Below are positions 41,734 through 49,516 of a stretch of 64,000 nt of DNA, one piece after another. Position numbers and translations under genes: made by a program. The stretch comes from CADCVT01 sp036389155 (GTDB taxonomy: Bacteria > Actinomycetota > Thermoleophilia > Solirubrobacterales > Solirubrobacteraceae): the NCBI GenBank assembly GCA_036389155.1, contig DASVQN010000043.1, forward strand, positions 62,001-126,000, written 5' to 3'. The number at the start of each line of letters is the position of its first letter. Positions within the stretch are counted from its first letter, which is position 1. The notes under the pieces are model-generated. The model made no database searches. It had not been told where the DNA came from and worked only from the letters and a program-made list of their open reading frames with translations.

Positions 41734-42333
41734 TCACTCCTCGGCGTCGTCCGCGAGCAGGCGGTACATCGCCTTGCGGGCGTCGTCGAGGATCTGCCGG
41801 GCGCCGGCGATGAGGCGCTCGTTGCCGGTCTGGGCGACCTGCATGCTCGCCATCCCGAGCTGGCCCGCGCTGCGGCGCAGCTCCTGCAGGCCCTCGGGCA
41901 TGCCCTGCGTCGCGGCGTCCCACGGCACGCCGAGGCGCTCGCGGTTCTCCGCGACGTACTCGCGGCCCGCGTCGGTCAGCGCGAACGCCTTGCCCTGCTC
42001 GCCCTCGGCGGGGGCGACGAGCCCCTCGTCCTCGAGCTGGGCGAGCGCCGGGTAGATGGAGCCCGGGCTCGGGCGCCACGCGCCCGAGCTGCGCTCCTCG
42101 ACCTCCTGCATGACGCCGTAGCCGTTGCGCGGCTGCTCGTCGAGCAGCAGCAGGATCGCGGCGCGGACGTCTCCGCGCGAGCGCCGCCCGCGCCGGTGCG
42201 GCCCGCCGCGGCCGGGGCCGTGGCCGGGGCCGAACCCGCCCCAGCCCCAAGGGTCGCGGTGACCGGCCATGGCGAGCACCGCGGGCGATCCGTGCGGTGT
42301 GCGGCCGAAGCCGCAGTGTCGTGCGTGTCGCAT
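41734..42333 (-). CDS. PadR-family transcription repressor
   Basis: This 199-aa regulator has a Gly/His/Arg-rich front (residues 20-50), then the PadR winged helix with AAILLLLDEQPRNGYGVMQE and SPGSIYPALAQLEDEGLV, and a C-terminal helical dimer part. GGAGGAG precedes the ATG at 42333. A perfect 14-bp palindrome AGCGATATATCGCT lies 35 bases upstream, probably its own operator. PadR proteins commonly repress themselves and a nearby carrier or membrane-stress gene; the next gene left of it is a convergent surface protein, so its target may be only itself and the zinc-ribbon gene upstream. Confidence 0.92.
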   Translation of the reverse strand: MRHARHCGFGRTPHGSPAVLAMAGHRDPWGWGGFGPGHGPGRGGPHRRGRRSRGDVRAAILLLLDEQPRNGYGVMQEVEERSSGAWRPSPGSIYPALAQLEDEGLVAPAEGEQGKAFALTDAGREYVAENRERLGVPWDAATQGMPEGLQELRRSAGQLGMASMQVAQTGNERLIAGARQILDDARKAMYRLLADDAEE

Positions 42334-42367
42334 CTCTCCTCCTTCGTGTGGATGCGGAGAAGACTAT

Positions 42368-42381
42368 AGCGATATATCGCT
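42368..42381 (-). promoter_or_regulatory. Palindromic PadR operator candidate
   Basis: AGCGATATATCGCT is a perfect 14-bp palindrome between the PadR gene and the zinc-ribbon gene. It is markedly AT-rich for this genome and is in the position of the PadR promoter; the TATATC inside could be part of a -10 box. Autoregulation is inferred. Confidence 0.65.
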
Positions 42382-42406
42382 GACCTTCGGGAAGGGCCCA
42401 AGCCTT

Positions 42407-42658
42407 CTACAGACGCTGAGGGCGCGGCAGCCCGAGGGCGAGGTGCGGCTCGGTCGTCGACGAGGGCGCGGCGGTCGTCGCGCCCTGGCGCGCAGCGTCG
42501 TCGGCGAAGCGCAGCTCGGCGCCGCACCGCGGGCACGACCCGAGCAGCCGCAGGCCCTCGGCCATCGCGGCGCTGTGCCACGCGAACCGGCACGCCGTGC
42601 ACTCGACGGCCGGCCGGGCCCTCCTTGCTTCGTGCTCGCCGCGCGGGCGCTCATCCAT
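42407..42658 (-). CDS. Small zinc-ribbon protein
   Basis: This 83-aa cytoplasmic protein has a zinc ribbon with Cys20 and Cys23 (CTAC) and Cys42 and Cys45 (CPRC) around RFAWHSAAMAEGLRLLG. The C-terminal third is Ser/Thr/Pro-rich and probably disordered. GAGGG lies nine bases before the ATG at 42658; an ATG three codons earlier is possible. Codon use is normal for a real gene here. It lies upstream of PadR on the same strand. Function unknown. Confidence 0.65.
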   Translation of the reverse strand: MDERPRGEHEARRARPAVECTACRFAWHSAAMAEGLRLLGSCPRCGAELRFADDAARQGATTAAPSSTTEPHLALGLPRPQRL

Positions 42659-42817
42659 GGCGCTCATCCCTCAACGGCGTTCCCCGCAGCGACCGGCGGG
42701 CGAAACATGCGCTTCGCCGCGGGTGGCCACTCGTTCGACCGCCGGGCAACGCAGGCGCCCTGTTCGACCTCGGACATCGGGACGCTGGAGATCCCGGGAC
42801 GGGGTAGCGCGGCGGCC

Positions 42818-43810
42818 ATGAAGCTCGGGGTGGTCGTCGTCCACTACCGGTTCTGGCCGGACATCGAGGCCACGCTCGACGCGCTCTGGGCGTCGACCCT
42901 GCGGCCGGACGCCGTGCTCGTCGTCGACGACTGCTCGCCGGACGGCTCCGCGGAGGAGCTGCGCCGCGCGCGGCCCGACGTGGACGTGATCGTCGCGCCG
43001 GAGAACCGCGGCGTGATCGCGAACTTCGACGCGGGCCTGGAGGAGCTGCGGCGGCGCGGCATGGACGCGATCCTCATGCTGACGCACGAGACGGTGCTCG
43101 AGCCCGACGCGCTCGAGCTCCTCGCGGCGCGGCTGGACTCGTCGCCGTCGACCGGCGCGGTCGGGCCGCTCCTCGGCTTTTCCTCCCGTCCCGACACCGT
43201 CTTCTCGGCGGGCGGGCAGCTGCTGGCGGGCACGTGGCAGAACCCGCACGCCGGCATGTACGAGCCCTTGGCCGAGTGGCGCGGCACGGGTTTGCGGCGG
43301 GTCCCGTGGCTCGACGGCGCGTGCGTCCTCGTCCGGACGGCAGCGATGGCGGACGTCGGCCGCCTCCCCACCCGGTACTTCCACTACTACGACGACGTGG
43401 AGCTCGGCGTCAGGCTGAACCAGGCGGGCTGGCGGGTCGAGTGCGTGACCGGCGCGGTGGCGCGGCAGGAGCCGGGCCTCCTCTCCGAGTACTACCGCGT
43501 GCGCAACCGTCTCGGCTTCCTCCACGCGACCGCCCCGCGCCGCGTCCTCCTGCGCGCGATCGGCTGCCACCTGCGCCGGGCGGCGCTGGACGTGCGCGGC
43601 ACCGAGGACGGGCGGAGCCTCGCGCTCGCGCAGCTGCGGGGGATCCGGGACTTCGCGCTGGGCCGCTGGGGCCGCGCGCCGAAGTCATACCTCGCCGCCC
43701 AGCGGCGCGACTACGCGACGGGCGGCGCGCTCGAAGGTCCCATCGTGCCGTCGTGGTCGCTGCCCGAGACGCCGCGGCAGACGCCGCCGCTCGCGACCGC
43801 TCGCGGCTAG
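42818..43810 (+). CDS. Family 2 glycosyltransferase
   Basis: This 330-aa GT-A enzyme has the nucleotide-sugar site VVDDCSPDGSAEEL, the DxD-like region around DAILMLTHETVLEPDALE and FHYYDDVELGVRLNQAGW with the catalytic base region. The family includes rhamnosyl- and galactofuranosyltransferases for surface polymers. ATG at 42818 gives MKLGVVVVHYRFW. It stands alone, divergent from the zinc-ribbon gene by 159 bases. Its stop TAG overlaps that of the next, convergent gene (CTAG shared). Confidence 0.88.
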   Translation: MKLGVVVVHYRFWPDIEATLDALWASTLRPDAVLVVDDCSPDGSAEELRRARPDVDVIVAPENRGVIANFDAGLEELRRRGMDAILMLTHETVLEPDALELLAARLDSSPSTGAVGPLLGFSSRPDTVFSAGGQLLAGTWQNPHAGMYEPLAEWRGTGLRRVPWLDGACVLVRTAAMADVGRLPTRYFHYYDDVELGVRLNQAGWRVECVTGAVARQEPGLLSEYYRVRNRLGFLHATAPRRVLLRAIGCHLRRAALDVRGTEDGRSLALAQLRGIRDFALGRWGRAPKSYLAAQRRDYATGGALEGPIVPSWSLPETPRQTPPLATARG

Positions 43811-44520
43811 CAGAAGTGGTCCCCGCCTGAGCTGAACGGGCTGCGCGCCTGGCAGCCGCCGAGGTTGCTGCGGACGATGACGTCGCCGGCCGACACCGCG
43901 ACCTTCGCCTGGCCGCTCCACCGCCCGCCGCCGTCGTTGCGCATCGGCACGTTGACGCCGTTGAAGCTCGCGGTCAGCACCGCGCTGGCGGTGTCCGTGG
44001 TCGCCTCGAACTTGAGGTCGCCGCTCGGGGACAGCTCCGCCTTCGGGATCCGGATGAGGTCGGTGTCCGCGAAGGGCACGAGGTAGAACCGGCCGGTGGC
44101 CCCGCTCGTCGAGGTGTAGGCCTGCACGCCGACGGCGAAGGTGCGGCCGTCCATCCCCGTTCCGCCCTGGATCGGGAAGGTGACGGACGAGGCCGGGGGC
44201 GTGATCGTGACGGAGTCCGGCGTCGTCGCGAGCACCGGGCTGTTGTTGGAGTCGTTCGCGATCGAGACCGTGAACGGCGCGTCCGGCACGCGGCTGAGCC
44301 GCACGGTCCCGGTTGCGGTCGTGTTGTACGCGACCTTGGTCGGCGCGATCGACACGCTGCTGACGGTGACGGCGCCGGTCGTCGTGGTGGGTGTGGTCGT
44401 CGTCGACCCGCCCCCGCTGCCGCTGCCGCCGCCGCCGCGGGCGAGCGCGGTTGCCGAGAGCGCGCACGCGAGCGCGATGGTGACGGAGAGCAGCGAGACG
44501 ATCCGGGCGGTCTTCTTCAT
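43807..44520 (-). CDS. Secreted beta-rich protein of unknown function
   Basis: This 237-aa exported protein has a signal (IVSLLSVTIALACALSATALA), a Gly/Ser/Thr linker and a mature part of beta strands. VSSVSIAPTKVAYNTTATGTVRLS and VTITPPASSVTFPIQG resemble immunoglobulin-like or cadherin-like repeats, followed by TASAVLTASFNGV. Two Cys near the end (CQARS and the last residue) may pair. The ATG at 44520 fits; no enzyme motif is seen. It is divergent from the subtilisin/FolE frame, with a palindrome in the gap. Confidence 0.72.
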   Translation of the reverse strand: MKKTARIVSLLSVTIALACALSATALARGGGGSGSGGGSTTTTPTTTTGAVTVSSVSIAPTKVAYNTTATGTVRLSRVPDAPFTVSIANDSNNSPVLATTPDSVTITPPASSVTFPIQGGTGMDGRTFAVGVQAYTSTSGATGRFYLVPFADTDLIRIPKAELSPSGDLKFEATTDTASAVLTASFNGVNVPMRNDGGGRWSGQAKVAVSAGDVIVRSNLGGCQARSPFSSGGDHFC

Positions 44521-44557
44521 GGGCCGCACCCTCGCGCGCGCACCCGCCCACCGCAAT

Positions 44558-44571
44558 GGGACCTTGGTCCT
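44558..44571. promoter_or_regulatory. DevR-like palindrome between secreted protein and subtilase genes
   Basis: GGGACCTTGGTCCT has perfect GGACC/GGTCC arms with a 2-base centre, like the GGGAC-n-GTCCC boxes of DevR/NarL-type response regulators. It sits in a 154-base divergent promoter region. A single half-site TTGGTCC lies in the Usp gene promoter near 48466. No such regulator is in the window. Confidence 0.35.
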
Positions 44572-44674
44572 ACGACCTCCCGACGGGCCGCGACCACGGG
44601 CGGCGATACAGCGACCTGCTCCGAGCTTCGATCGAGCGTTCTTCAGCGCAAAGTCGAGCTACCGTGCGGGGGGA

Positions 44675-47485
44675 ATGCGGATGGCGCGCCTCCCCCTCGT
44701 CGCGGTCGTCTTGGCCCTCTGCTGCGCGCCCACCGCCGCGGCGCGCGGCGCGCGGCCGGCGGAGCCGCCGACCGCATCACCCGGGAACCGGTCCTTCGCC
44801 GGCCAGCTCGTCGTGCGGTTCCGGCCCGGCGCCCGAGCCGACGCCCGGCGCGCCCTGCGCGCCCGCGCCGGCGCCCGCGGGCGCCGCGCGCTGTCGCTGC
44901 CCGGCCTCGAGCTGCTGGAGCTCGAGCCCGGGCGCTCGGTCCCCGCCGCGCGGGCCGCGCTCGCGTCGTCGCCGGACGTCCTCTACGCCGAACCGAACTT
45001 CCGCCTCACCCCCGACGCCGTGCCGAACGACCCGCTGTGGCGCGACCAGTGGGACATGCACCGCATCGGCGCCGACCGCGCGTGGGACATCAGCCCCGGC
45101 AGCCGCGACGTCGTGGCGGCCGTCTTCGACTCGGGCGTCGAGATCCGCCACCCCGACCTGCAGGGCAACCTCTGGACGAACGCCGGCGAGACCGGAGGCG
45201 GCCGCGAGGACAACGGGGTCGACGACGACGGGAACGGCTACGTCGACGACTGGCGCGGGTGGAGCTTCGACGGCCCGACCGGGAGCAACGACCCCACCGA
45301 CTACGGCGGTCACGGCACGAACGTCGCCGGCATCATCGGCGCCGTCGGCGACAACGGGATCGGTCTCGCCGGCGTCAGCCCTCGGGTGCGCATCATGCCG
45401 TTCAACGTGTGGGGCTGGGGCTCGGCGGGCGTGGCGGACGCGATCGCCTACGCCGACGCTCAGGGCGTGCGCGTCGCGAACGGCAGCTTCGGCATCCCGC
45501 GGTCGCAGGCGATCGAGGACGCCCTTGCCGCCGCCCCCGGCCTCCTGCTGTCGGTCTCGGCCGGCAACAACTCGTGGGACGTCGAGCGCAACCAGGACGA
45601 GCGCTACCCGTGCGTCTCGAAGCTGCCGAACGTCATCTGCGTCGCCGCGACCGACAGCGGCGACAGCCTCGCGGGCTTCTCGAACTGGGGAGCCGAGTCC
45701 GTCGATCTCGCGGCCCCGGGCGACGACATGCCCTCGATCGGGCTCCCGCGCCACGACGTGCTGCGCGAGGAGTTCGAGGCTGACCTTGGCGGGCGCTGGA
45801 CGACGGGCGGCACGGGCCGGGCGTGGGGGCGCGAGGGCCCGTCGGCGGAGTGGCCGCAGCAGTGGACGACGTGGCTGCTCGACTCGCCGGGGACGCCCTA
45901 CGACAACGACTCCGACAGCTGGATCGCCACGGCGGAGCCGGTCAGCCTCGTCGACCACGAGGGCTGCCTGCTGAGCTACTGGCTGCACCGCGAGCTCGCA
46001 GCGGGCGACGTGCTGAAGGTGGAGGTGTCGAGCGAGGGCGGCGCGTGGGCCGAGCTGGCGCAGTACACGGGGACCGAGAACATCGCCGTGGGCGACCACC
46101 CGCTCACGGACTACGAGGGGCGGCCCGGGCTGAAGGTGCGCTTCCGGCTGGTGAGCGACGCCGCCGGCCAGGCGGCGGGGGTCGCGGTCGACAGCGTGCG
46201 GGTGTGGTGCCGCCGCCCGCCGTTCCGCGGCGACGAGTACCCGCACGTCGGCGGCACGTCGAACGCCGCCCCGCACGTCACCGGCACCGCGGCGCTGCTG
46301 CTCGCGCAGCGTCCGTGGCTGACCACCGCGCAGCTGCGCGCGGCGATCCTCGAGAGCGTCGCTCCGCAGCCCTCCCTCGCGGGCAGGACCGTCACCGGCG
46401 GGCGGCTGGACACGCTCCGGGCGCTGGGCGGGACGTGGCCGGTCGCGGCGGACCCGCCGGCGCCACCGGGCGACGCGCCACCGCGCGAGGCGCCGCTCCC
46501 CCTTCCGCCGCCCATGAGCCGCGACGTGCGCGCCCCCCGCTGCTCGCTGCGCACGGCGCGCCGCCCCGTCGTCACGCGCGGCCACGTAAGGGTCGCCGCG
46601 GTGTGCGACGAGGCGTCTCGCCTCTCCGTCCGCCTCACGATCGCGGGCGCCTCCGCCGGGCGGAGCAGCGGCGCGCTCGCGGGCGCGGGCCGGCGCAGGC
46701 TGTCGATCGTGCTCTCGCGGCGGGCCCTGCGGAGCTTGGAGCGCCGGCACGTGCGGCGGGCGGTCGTGCGCCTGACCGCGGTCGACGCGGCCGGGAACCG
46801 CCGCTCGACGCGCCGCCGGCTGACGCTGCGCCTCGGCCCACGTAAGACCCGCCGCGCTCGCGTCGCGAACGGGGGCGTGACCCAGCCTCTGACCCATCTC
46901 CCCGTCCCGGCGGCCCGCGACCAGGCGGACGTCGACCTCCGCGCGGCCGAGCGCGCGGCCCACGACCTGCTGGCGGCGCTCGGCGTCGACCTCACCGACG
47001 AGAGCGTGCGCGACACGCCGGGCCGCATGGCGCGCATGTACGCCGAGCTGCTCACCCCGACGCAGTTCACGCCCACCACGTTCCCCAACGACGGCGGCTA
47101 CGACGAGCTCGTCGTGGCGACGCAGATCCCGTTCCACTCGATGTGCGAGCACCACCTCCTCCCGTTCGCGGGCGTCGCGCACGTCGGCTACCTGCCGAGT
47201 GAGCGGATCATCGGGCTGTCGAAGCTCGCCCGGGTCGTCGAGCTGTACGCGCGCAGCCTGCAGGTGCAGGAGCGCCTGACGACCCAGGTCGCGCGGTGGC
47301 TCGACGACCATCTGCAGCCGAAGGGCGTCGGCGTCGTGATCGAGGCCGAGCACCTGTGCATGTCGCTGCGGGGCGTGCAGAAGCCGGGCGCGCGCACGGT
47401 GACCTCGGCCCTGCACGGCCTGGTCCGCGACGACCCGCGGACGCGGCAGGAGTTCCTCGCGCTGACCGGCGCGAGCCGCGCCTGA
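44675..47485 (+). CDS. Subtilisin-like S8 protease frame running into GTP cyclohydrolase I
   Basis: One 936-aa open frame holds two proteins. Residues 1-734 are a secreted S8 peptidase: signal peptide to about 25, I9-like prodomain to about 115, Asp152 (FDSGVEI), His213 (GGHGTNVAG) and Ser529 (GGTSNAAPHV). A carbohydrate-module-like insert sits between residues 362 and 520, and an Arg-rich beta tail at 560-715. Residues 735-936 are a full GTP cyclohydrolase I. No stop divides them. A secreted protease fused to a cytosolic folate enzyme makes little sense, and one extra C in the CCC run at 46837-46839 would place TAA at once. A one-base error or fresh mutation is likely, with FolE starting separately at 46877; true fusion is possible. 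Confidence 0.75.
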   Translation: MRMARLPLVAVVLALCCAPTAAARGARPAEPPTASPGNRSFAGQLVVRFRPGARADARRALRARAGARGRRALSLPGLELLELEPGRSVPAARAALASSPDVLYAEPNFRLTPDAVPNDPLWRDQWDMHRIGADRAWDISPGSRDVVAAVFDSGVEIRHPDLQGNLWTNAGETGGGREDNGVDDDGNGYVDDWRGWSFDGPTGSNDPTDYGGHGTNVAGIIGAVGDNGIGLAGVSPRVRIMPFNVWGWGSAGVADAIAYADAQGVRVANGSFGIPRSQAIEDALAAAPGLLLSVSAGNNSWDVERNQDERYPCVSKLPNVICVAATDSGDSLAGFSNWGAESVDLAAPGDDMPSIGLPRHDVLREEFEADLGGRWTTGGTGRAWGREGPSAEWPQQWTTWLLDSPGTPYDNDSDSWIATAEPVSLVDHEGCLLSYWLHRELAAGDVLKVEVSSEGGAWAELAQYTGTENIAVGDHPLTDYEGRPGLKVRFRLVSDAAGQAAGVAVDSVRVWCRRPPFRGDEYPHVGGTSNAAPHVTGTAALLLAQRPWLTTAQLRAAILESVAPQPSLAGRTVTGGRLDTLRALGGTWPVAADPPAPPGDAPPREAPLPLPPPMSRDVRAPRCSLRTARRPVVTRGHVRVAAVCDEASRLSVRLTIAGASAGRSSGALAGAGRRRLSIVLSRRALRSLERRHVRRAVVRLTAVDAAGNRRSTRRRLTLRLGPRKTRRARVANGGVTQPLTHLPVPAARDQADVDLRAAERAAHDLLAALGVDLTDESVRDTPGRMARMYAELLTPTQFTPTTFPNDGGYDELVVATQIPFHSMCEHHLLPFAGVAHVGYLPSERIIGLSKLARVVELYARSLQVQERLTTQVARWLDDHLQPKGVGVVIEAEHLCMSLRGVQKPGARTVTSALHGLVRDDPRTRQEFLALTGASRA
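46877..47485 (+). CDS. folE: GTP cyclohydrolase I (probable independent start)
   Basis: From the GTG at 46877 a 202-aa protein has the normal length and sequence of FolE, the first enzyme of tetrahydrofolate (and pterin) synthesis, which turns GTP into dihydroneopterin triphosphate with zinc. Marks are RDTPGRMARMYAELL, the zinc motif CEHHLLPF, VGYLPSERIIGLSKLAR, TTQVARWLDDHLQPKGVGV and HLCMSLRGVQKPGA. No purine-rich site is close before the GTG, but reading from upstream could be coupled. The same frame continues from the protease, so it is marked both here and as part of the long frame. Confidence 0.8.
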   Translation: MTQPLTHLPVPAARDQADVDLRAAERAAHDLLAALGVDLTDESVRDTPGRMARMYAELLTPTQFTPTTFPNDGGYDELVVATQIPFHSMCEHHLLPFAGVAHVGYLPSERIIGLSKLARVVELYARSLQVQERLTTQVARWLDDHLQPKGVGVVIEAEHLCMSLRGVQKPGARTVTSALHGLVRDDPRTRQEFLALTGASRA

Positions 47486-47494
47486 CCCGGGCGG

Positions 47495-47869
47495 CTAGTG
47501 CGCGAGCGACGCGCCGAGCCAGACGACGACCAGCGACACGGCGAAGATCGCGACGTCGAGCGCGCGCCGCTGGGGCGCGCGGATGTGCCACACCACGATC
47601 CCGCCGAGCACGCCGACGAGGACGAGCTTGGCGTGCAGCGTGGGGTCTGACCAGCGGTGGAAGTGCGCTGCCATGGCCGAGCCGGTCGCCGCCAGCACGA
47701 CGATCGCGACGACGCTGCCCCACGCGAACCGCCGCGCGAGCGCGCGCAGGACGTCGGGAGCGCGCTCGCGCGCGACCGGCACCACGACGGCGGCGAGGAT
47801 CAGCTGGCCGCCCACGAAGAACGCGAGCGCCAGCAGGTGCAGGTAGCGGACGGCGAGCCAGAGGTCCAT
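47495..47869 (-). CDS. Small CopD-like integral membrane protein
   Basis: This 124-aa protein is mostly membrane: four hydrophobic spans, including YLHLLALAFFVGGQLILAAVVV and FAWGSVVAIVVLAATGSAMAA. The His-rich AAHFHRWSDP loop resembles the CopD/DUF2269-type copper or haem-binding membrane proteins. That similarity is by layout only. It is convergent with the folE end and read towards it from the Usp gene side. Start ATG 47869 gives MDLWLAVRYLH. Confidence 0.68.
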   Translation of the reverse strand: MDLWLAVRYLHLLALAFFVGGQLILAAVVVPVARERAPDVLRALARRFAWGSVVAIVVLAATGSAMAAHFHRWSDPTLHAKLVLVGVLGGIVVWHIRAPQRRALDVAIFAVSLVVVWLGASLAH

Positions 47870-47975
47870 GGGCGGCCCCGGATCAGATCACGTCGCGGCG
47901 CGTGAGAGGCACCACGCCGGCGACGACGACGCAGGTGGACACGCCCCTCGGGCCGGCGGGTACGCGTACCAGCCG

Positions 47976-48449
47976 TCACGCCGGCGCGCAGTGCCCGGCG
48001 CGGCGGCGCAGCGCCCAGCCGCGCTGCTCGCGCGGGGCCTGCGCGGGCCGCGCCTCGACGCGGCGCACGGCCAGGCCGGTCGAGCGCCGCGCACGGTGCA
48101 CGAGGTCGAGCGGGTTGCGCGCGAAGCGCCGCGGGCGCTCGAAGAGGAGGACCTCGCCGACGTCGCGGCCGTGCAGCGCGTCGCCGATGGCGCTCATGAC
48201 GTCCGGGTCGCCGACGCCGGCGGCCTCGACGTCCAGCCCGGCGCGGGTCGTCAGCTCGACCAGCTTGTCGAGCTGACGCTGCGCGCACGGAACGCTGACC
48301 GCCGGGTCGCCGGCCCAGTCGAGGCCGTGCAGCCACGCGGGGACCACGATGGTGAACGCCGCGGGCTCGCCGGCCGCGCGACGCCGCAGCGCGGCGGCGA
48401 CGGCGTAGGGGTCGACGCTCCAGTCGGCGACGACGAGGACTCCGTGCAT
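47976..48449 (-). CDS. Universal-stress-protein-like protein
   Basis: This 157-aa protein has a Usp-like alpha/beta fold: VLVVADWSVDPYAVAAAL at the start, FTIVVPAWLHGLDW, DKLVELTTRAGLDVEA and GDALHGRDVGEVLLFERP with RARRSTGLAVRRVEA near the end. The ATP loop GxxGxxxG is not clear, so it may not bind ATP. GGAGAGCACC precedes the ATG at 48449. It is divergent from the patatin gene, with a 14-bp palindrome between them. A stress link is inferred only from the family. Confidence 0.72.
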   Translation of the reverse strand: MHGVLVVADWSVDPYAVAAALRRRAAGEPAAFTIVVPAWLHGLDWAGDPAVSVPCAQRQLDKLVELTTRAGLDVEAAGVGDPDVMSAIGDALHGRDVGEVLLFERPRRFARNPLDLVHRARRSTGLAVRRVEARPAQAPREQRGWALRRRAGHCAPA

Positions 48450-48500
48450 GGTGCTCTCCAATCCTTTGGTCCACCGGTGCGCGACCGCGGCGTCGCGGTT

Positions 48501-48514
48501 CTTACCCGGGTAAG
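48501..48514. promoter_or_regulatory. 14-bp perfect palindrome between Usp and patatin genes
   Basis: CTTACCCGGGTAAG is self-complementary and lies 51 bases from the Usp start and 31 from the patatin start. It is a plausible operator for a TetR- or GntR-type regulator acting on one or both genes; no such gene is in the window. Confidence 0.45.
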
Positions 48515-48544
48515 GACGAGCCGCCGCGCGGCGCCAAGACGGAC

Positions 48545-49516
48545 ATGACCACCGCCTTCGTCCTCTCCGGCGGCGCCAGCCTCGGCGCGATCCAGGTCGG
48601 GATGCTCCGCGTGCTCGCCGAGCGCGATATCCGCCCCGACGTGATCGTGGGCACCTCCGTCGGCGCGGTCAACGGCGCGTTCCTCGCGTGCCGCGACTTC
48701 GGCCCGGAGGCGGTCGACGAGCTCGCCGAGCTGTGGCTCGGCATCCGGCGCGGGCAGGTGTTCCCCGTCGAGCCGTTCACCGGCCTGCTCGGCTTCCTCG
48801 GCGCGCGCAGGAACCTCGTCCCCGGCGGCGCGCTGCGCCGCCTGCTCACGCGCAACACCGACTGCGAGCGTTTCGAGGACCTGGCCACGCCGCTGCACGT
48901 CATCGCCTGCGACGTGCGGAGCGGGCAGGAGGTGCGGATATCCGAGGGCCCGCTCGTCGACGCGGTCATGGCGAGCGCCGCGATCCCCGGCGTGCTGCCG
49001 CCCGTCGAGCGGGACGGGCGGCTGCTCGTCGACGGCGGCGTCCTGAACAACACGCCGATCACGCACGCGGTCGACCTCGGCGCCGACGAGATCTACGTCC
49101 TGCCGTCCGGCGGCCCGTGCGACCTGCCCTCGGCCCCGCGCGGGGCCCTCGGGATGGTCGTCCAGGCGACGAGCCTCATGGTCTCCCACCGGTTCGCCGC
49201 CGAGTCGATCGAGTACGCGGGCCGCGCGGGGCTGACGATCCTCCCGCCGCCGTGCCCGATCGACGTGCAGCCGATGGACTTCGGCCACGCCGAGGAGCTC
49301 ATGGCGCGGGCGGAGACGAGCGCCCGCGGCTTCTTCGCCTCCACGCAGCCGGACGATTCACGTAGCGTTGGCGGCCGGCATGAAGCGCCTCGGGTTGATC
49401 CTCCTCTCCGCCGTCCTCACGATCGCACCGCAGGCCGCGGCCGCGCCGCTCCCGGTGTCGGGGACGCTCGACCTCGTCGACGTCCCGCCGTCGCTGAGCG
49501 TCCGCTACAGCGCTGA
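48545..49516 (+). CDS. Patatin-like phospholipase
   Basis: This 323-aa lipid acyl hydrolase has the oxyanion loop SGGASLGAIQVG, nucleophile GTSVGA and the catalytic DGGVLNN. It lacks a signal peptide, so it should act on membrane lipids from the inside. The last 50 residues (RRPHDRTAGRGRAAPGVGD) do not belong to the family and overlap the start of the next gene by 137 bases. The true end may have been extended by a frameshift or lost stop; the enzyme domain itself is complete by residue 270. Confidence 0.86.
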   Translation: MTTAFVLSGGASLGAIQVGMLRVLAERDIRPDVIVGTSVGAVNGAFLACRDFGPEAVDELAELWLGIRRGQVFPVEPFTGLLGFLGARRNLVPGGALRRLLTRNTDCERFEDLATPLHVIACDVRSGQEVRISEGPLVDAVMASAAIPGVLPPVERDGRLLVDGGVLNNTPITHAVDLGADEIYVLPSGGPCDLPSAPRGALGMVVQATSLMVSHRFAAESIEYAGRAGLTILPPPCPIDVQPMDFGHAEELMARAETSARGFFASTQPDDSRSVGGRHEAPRVDPPLRRPHDRTAGRGRAAPGVGDARPRRRPAVAERPLQR

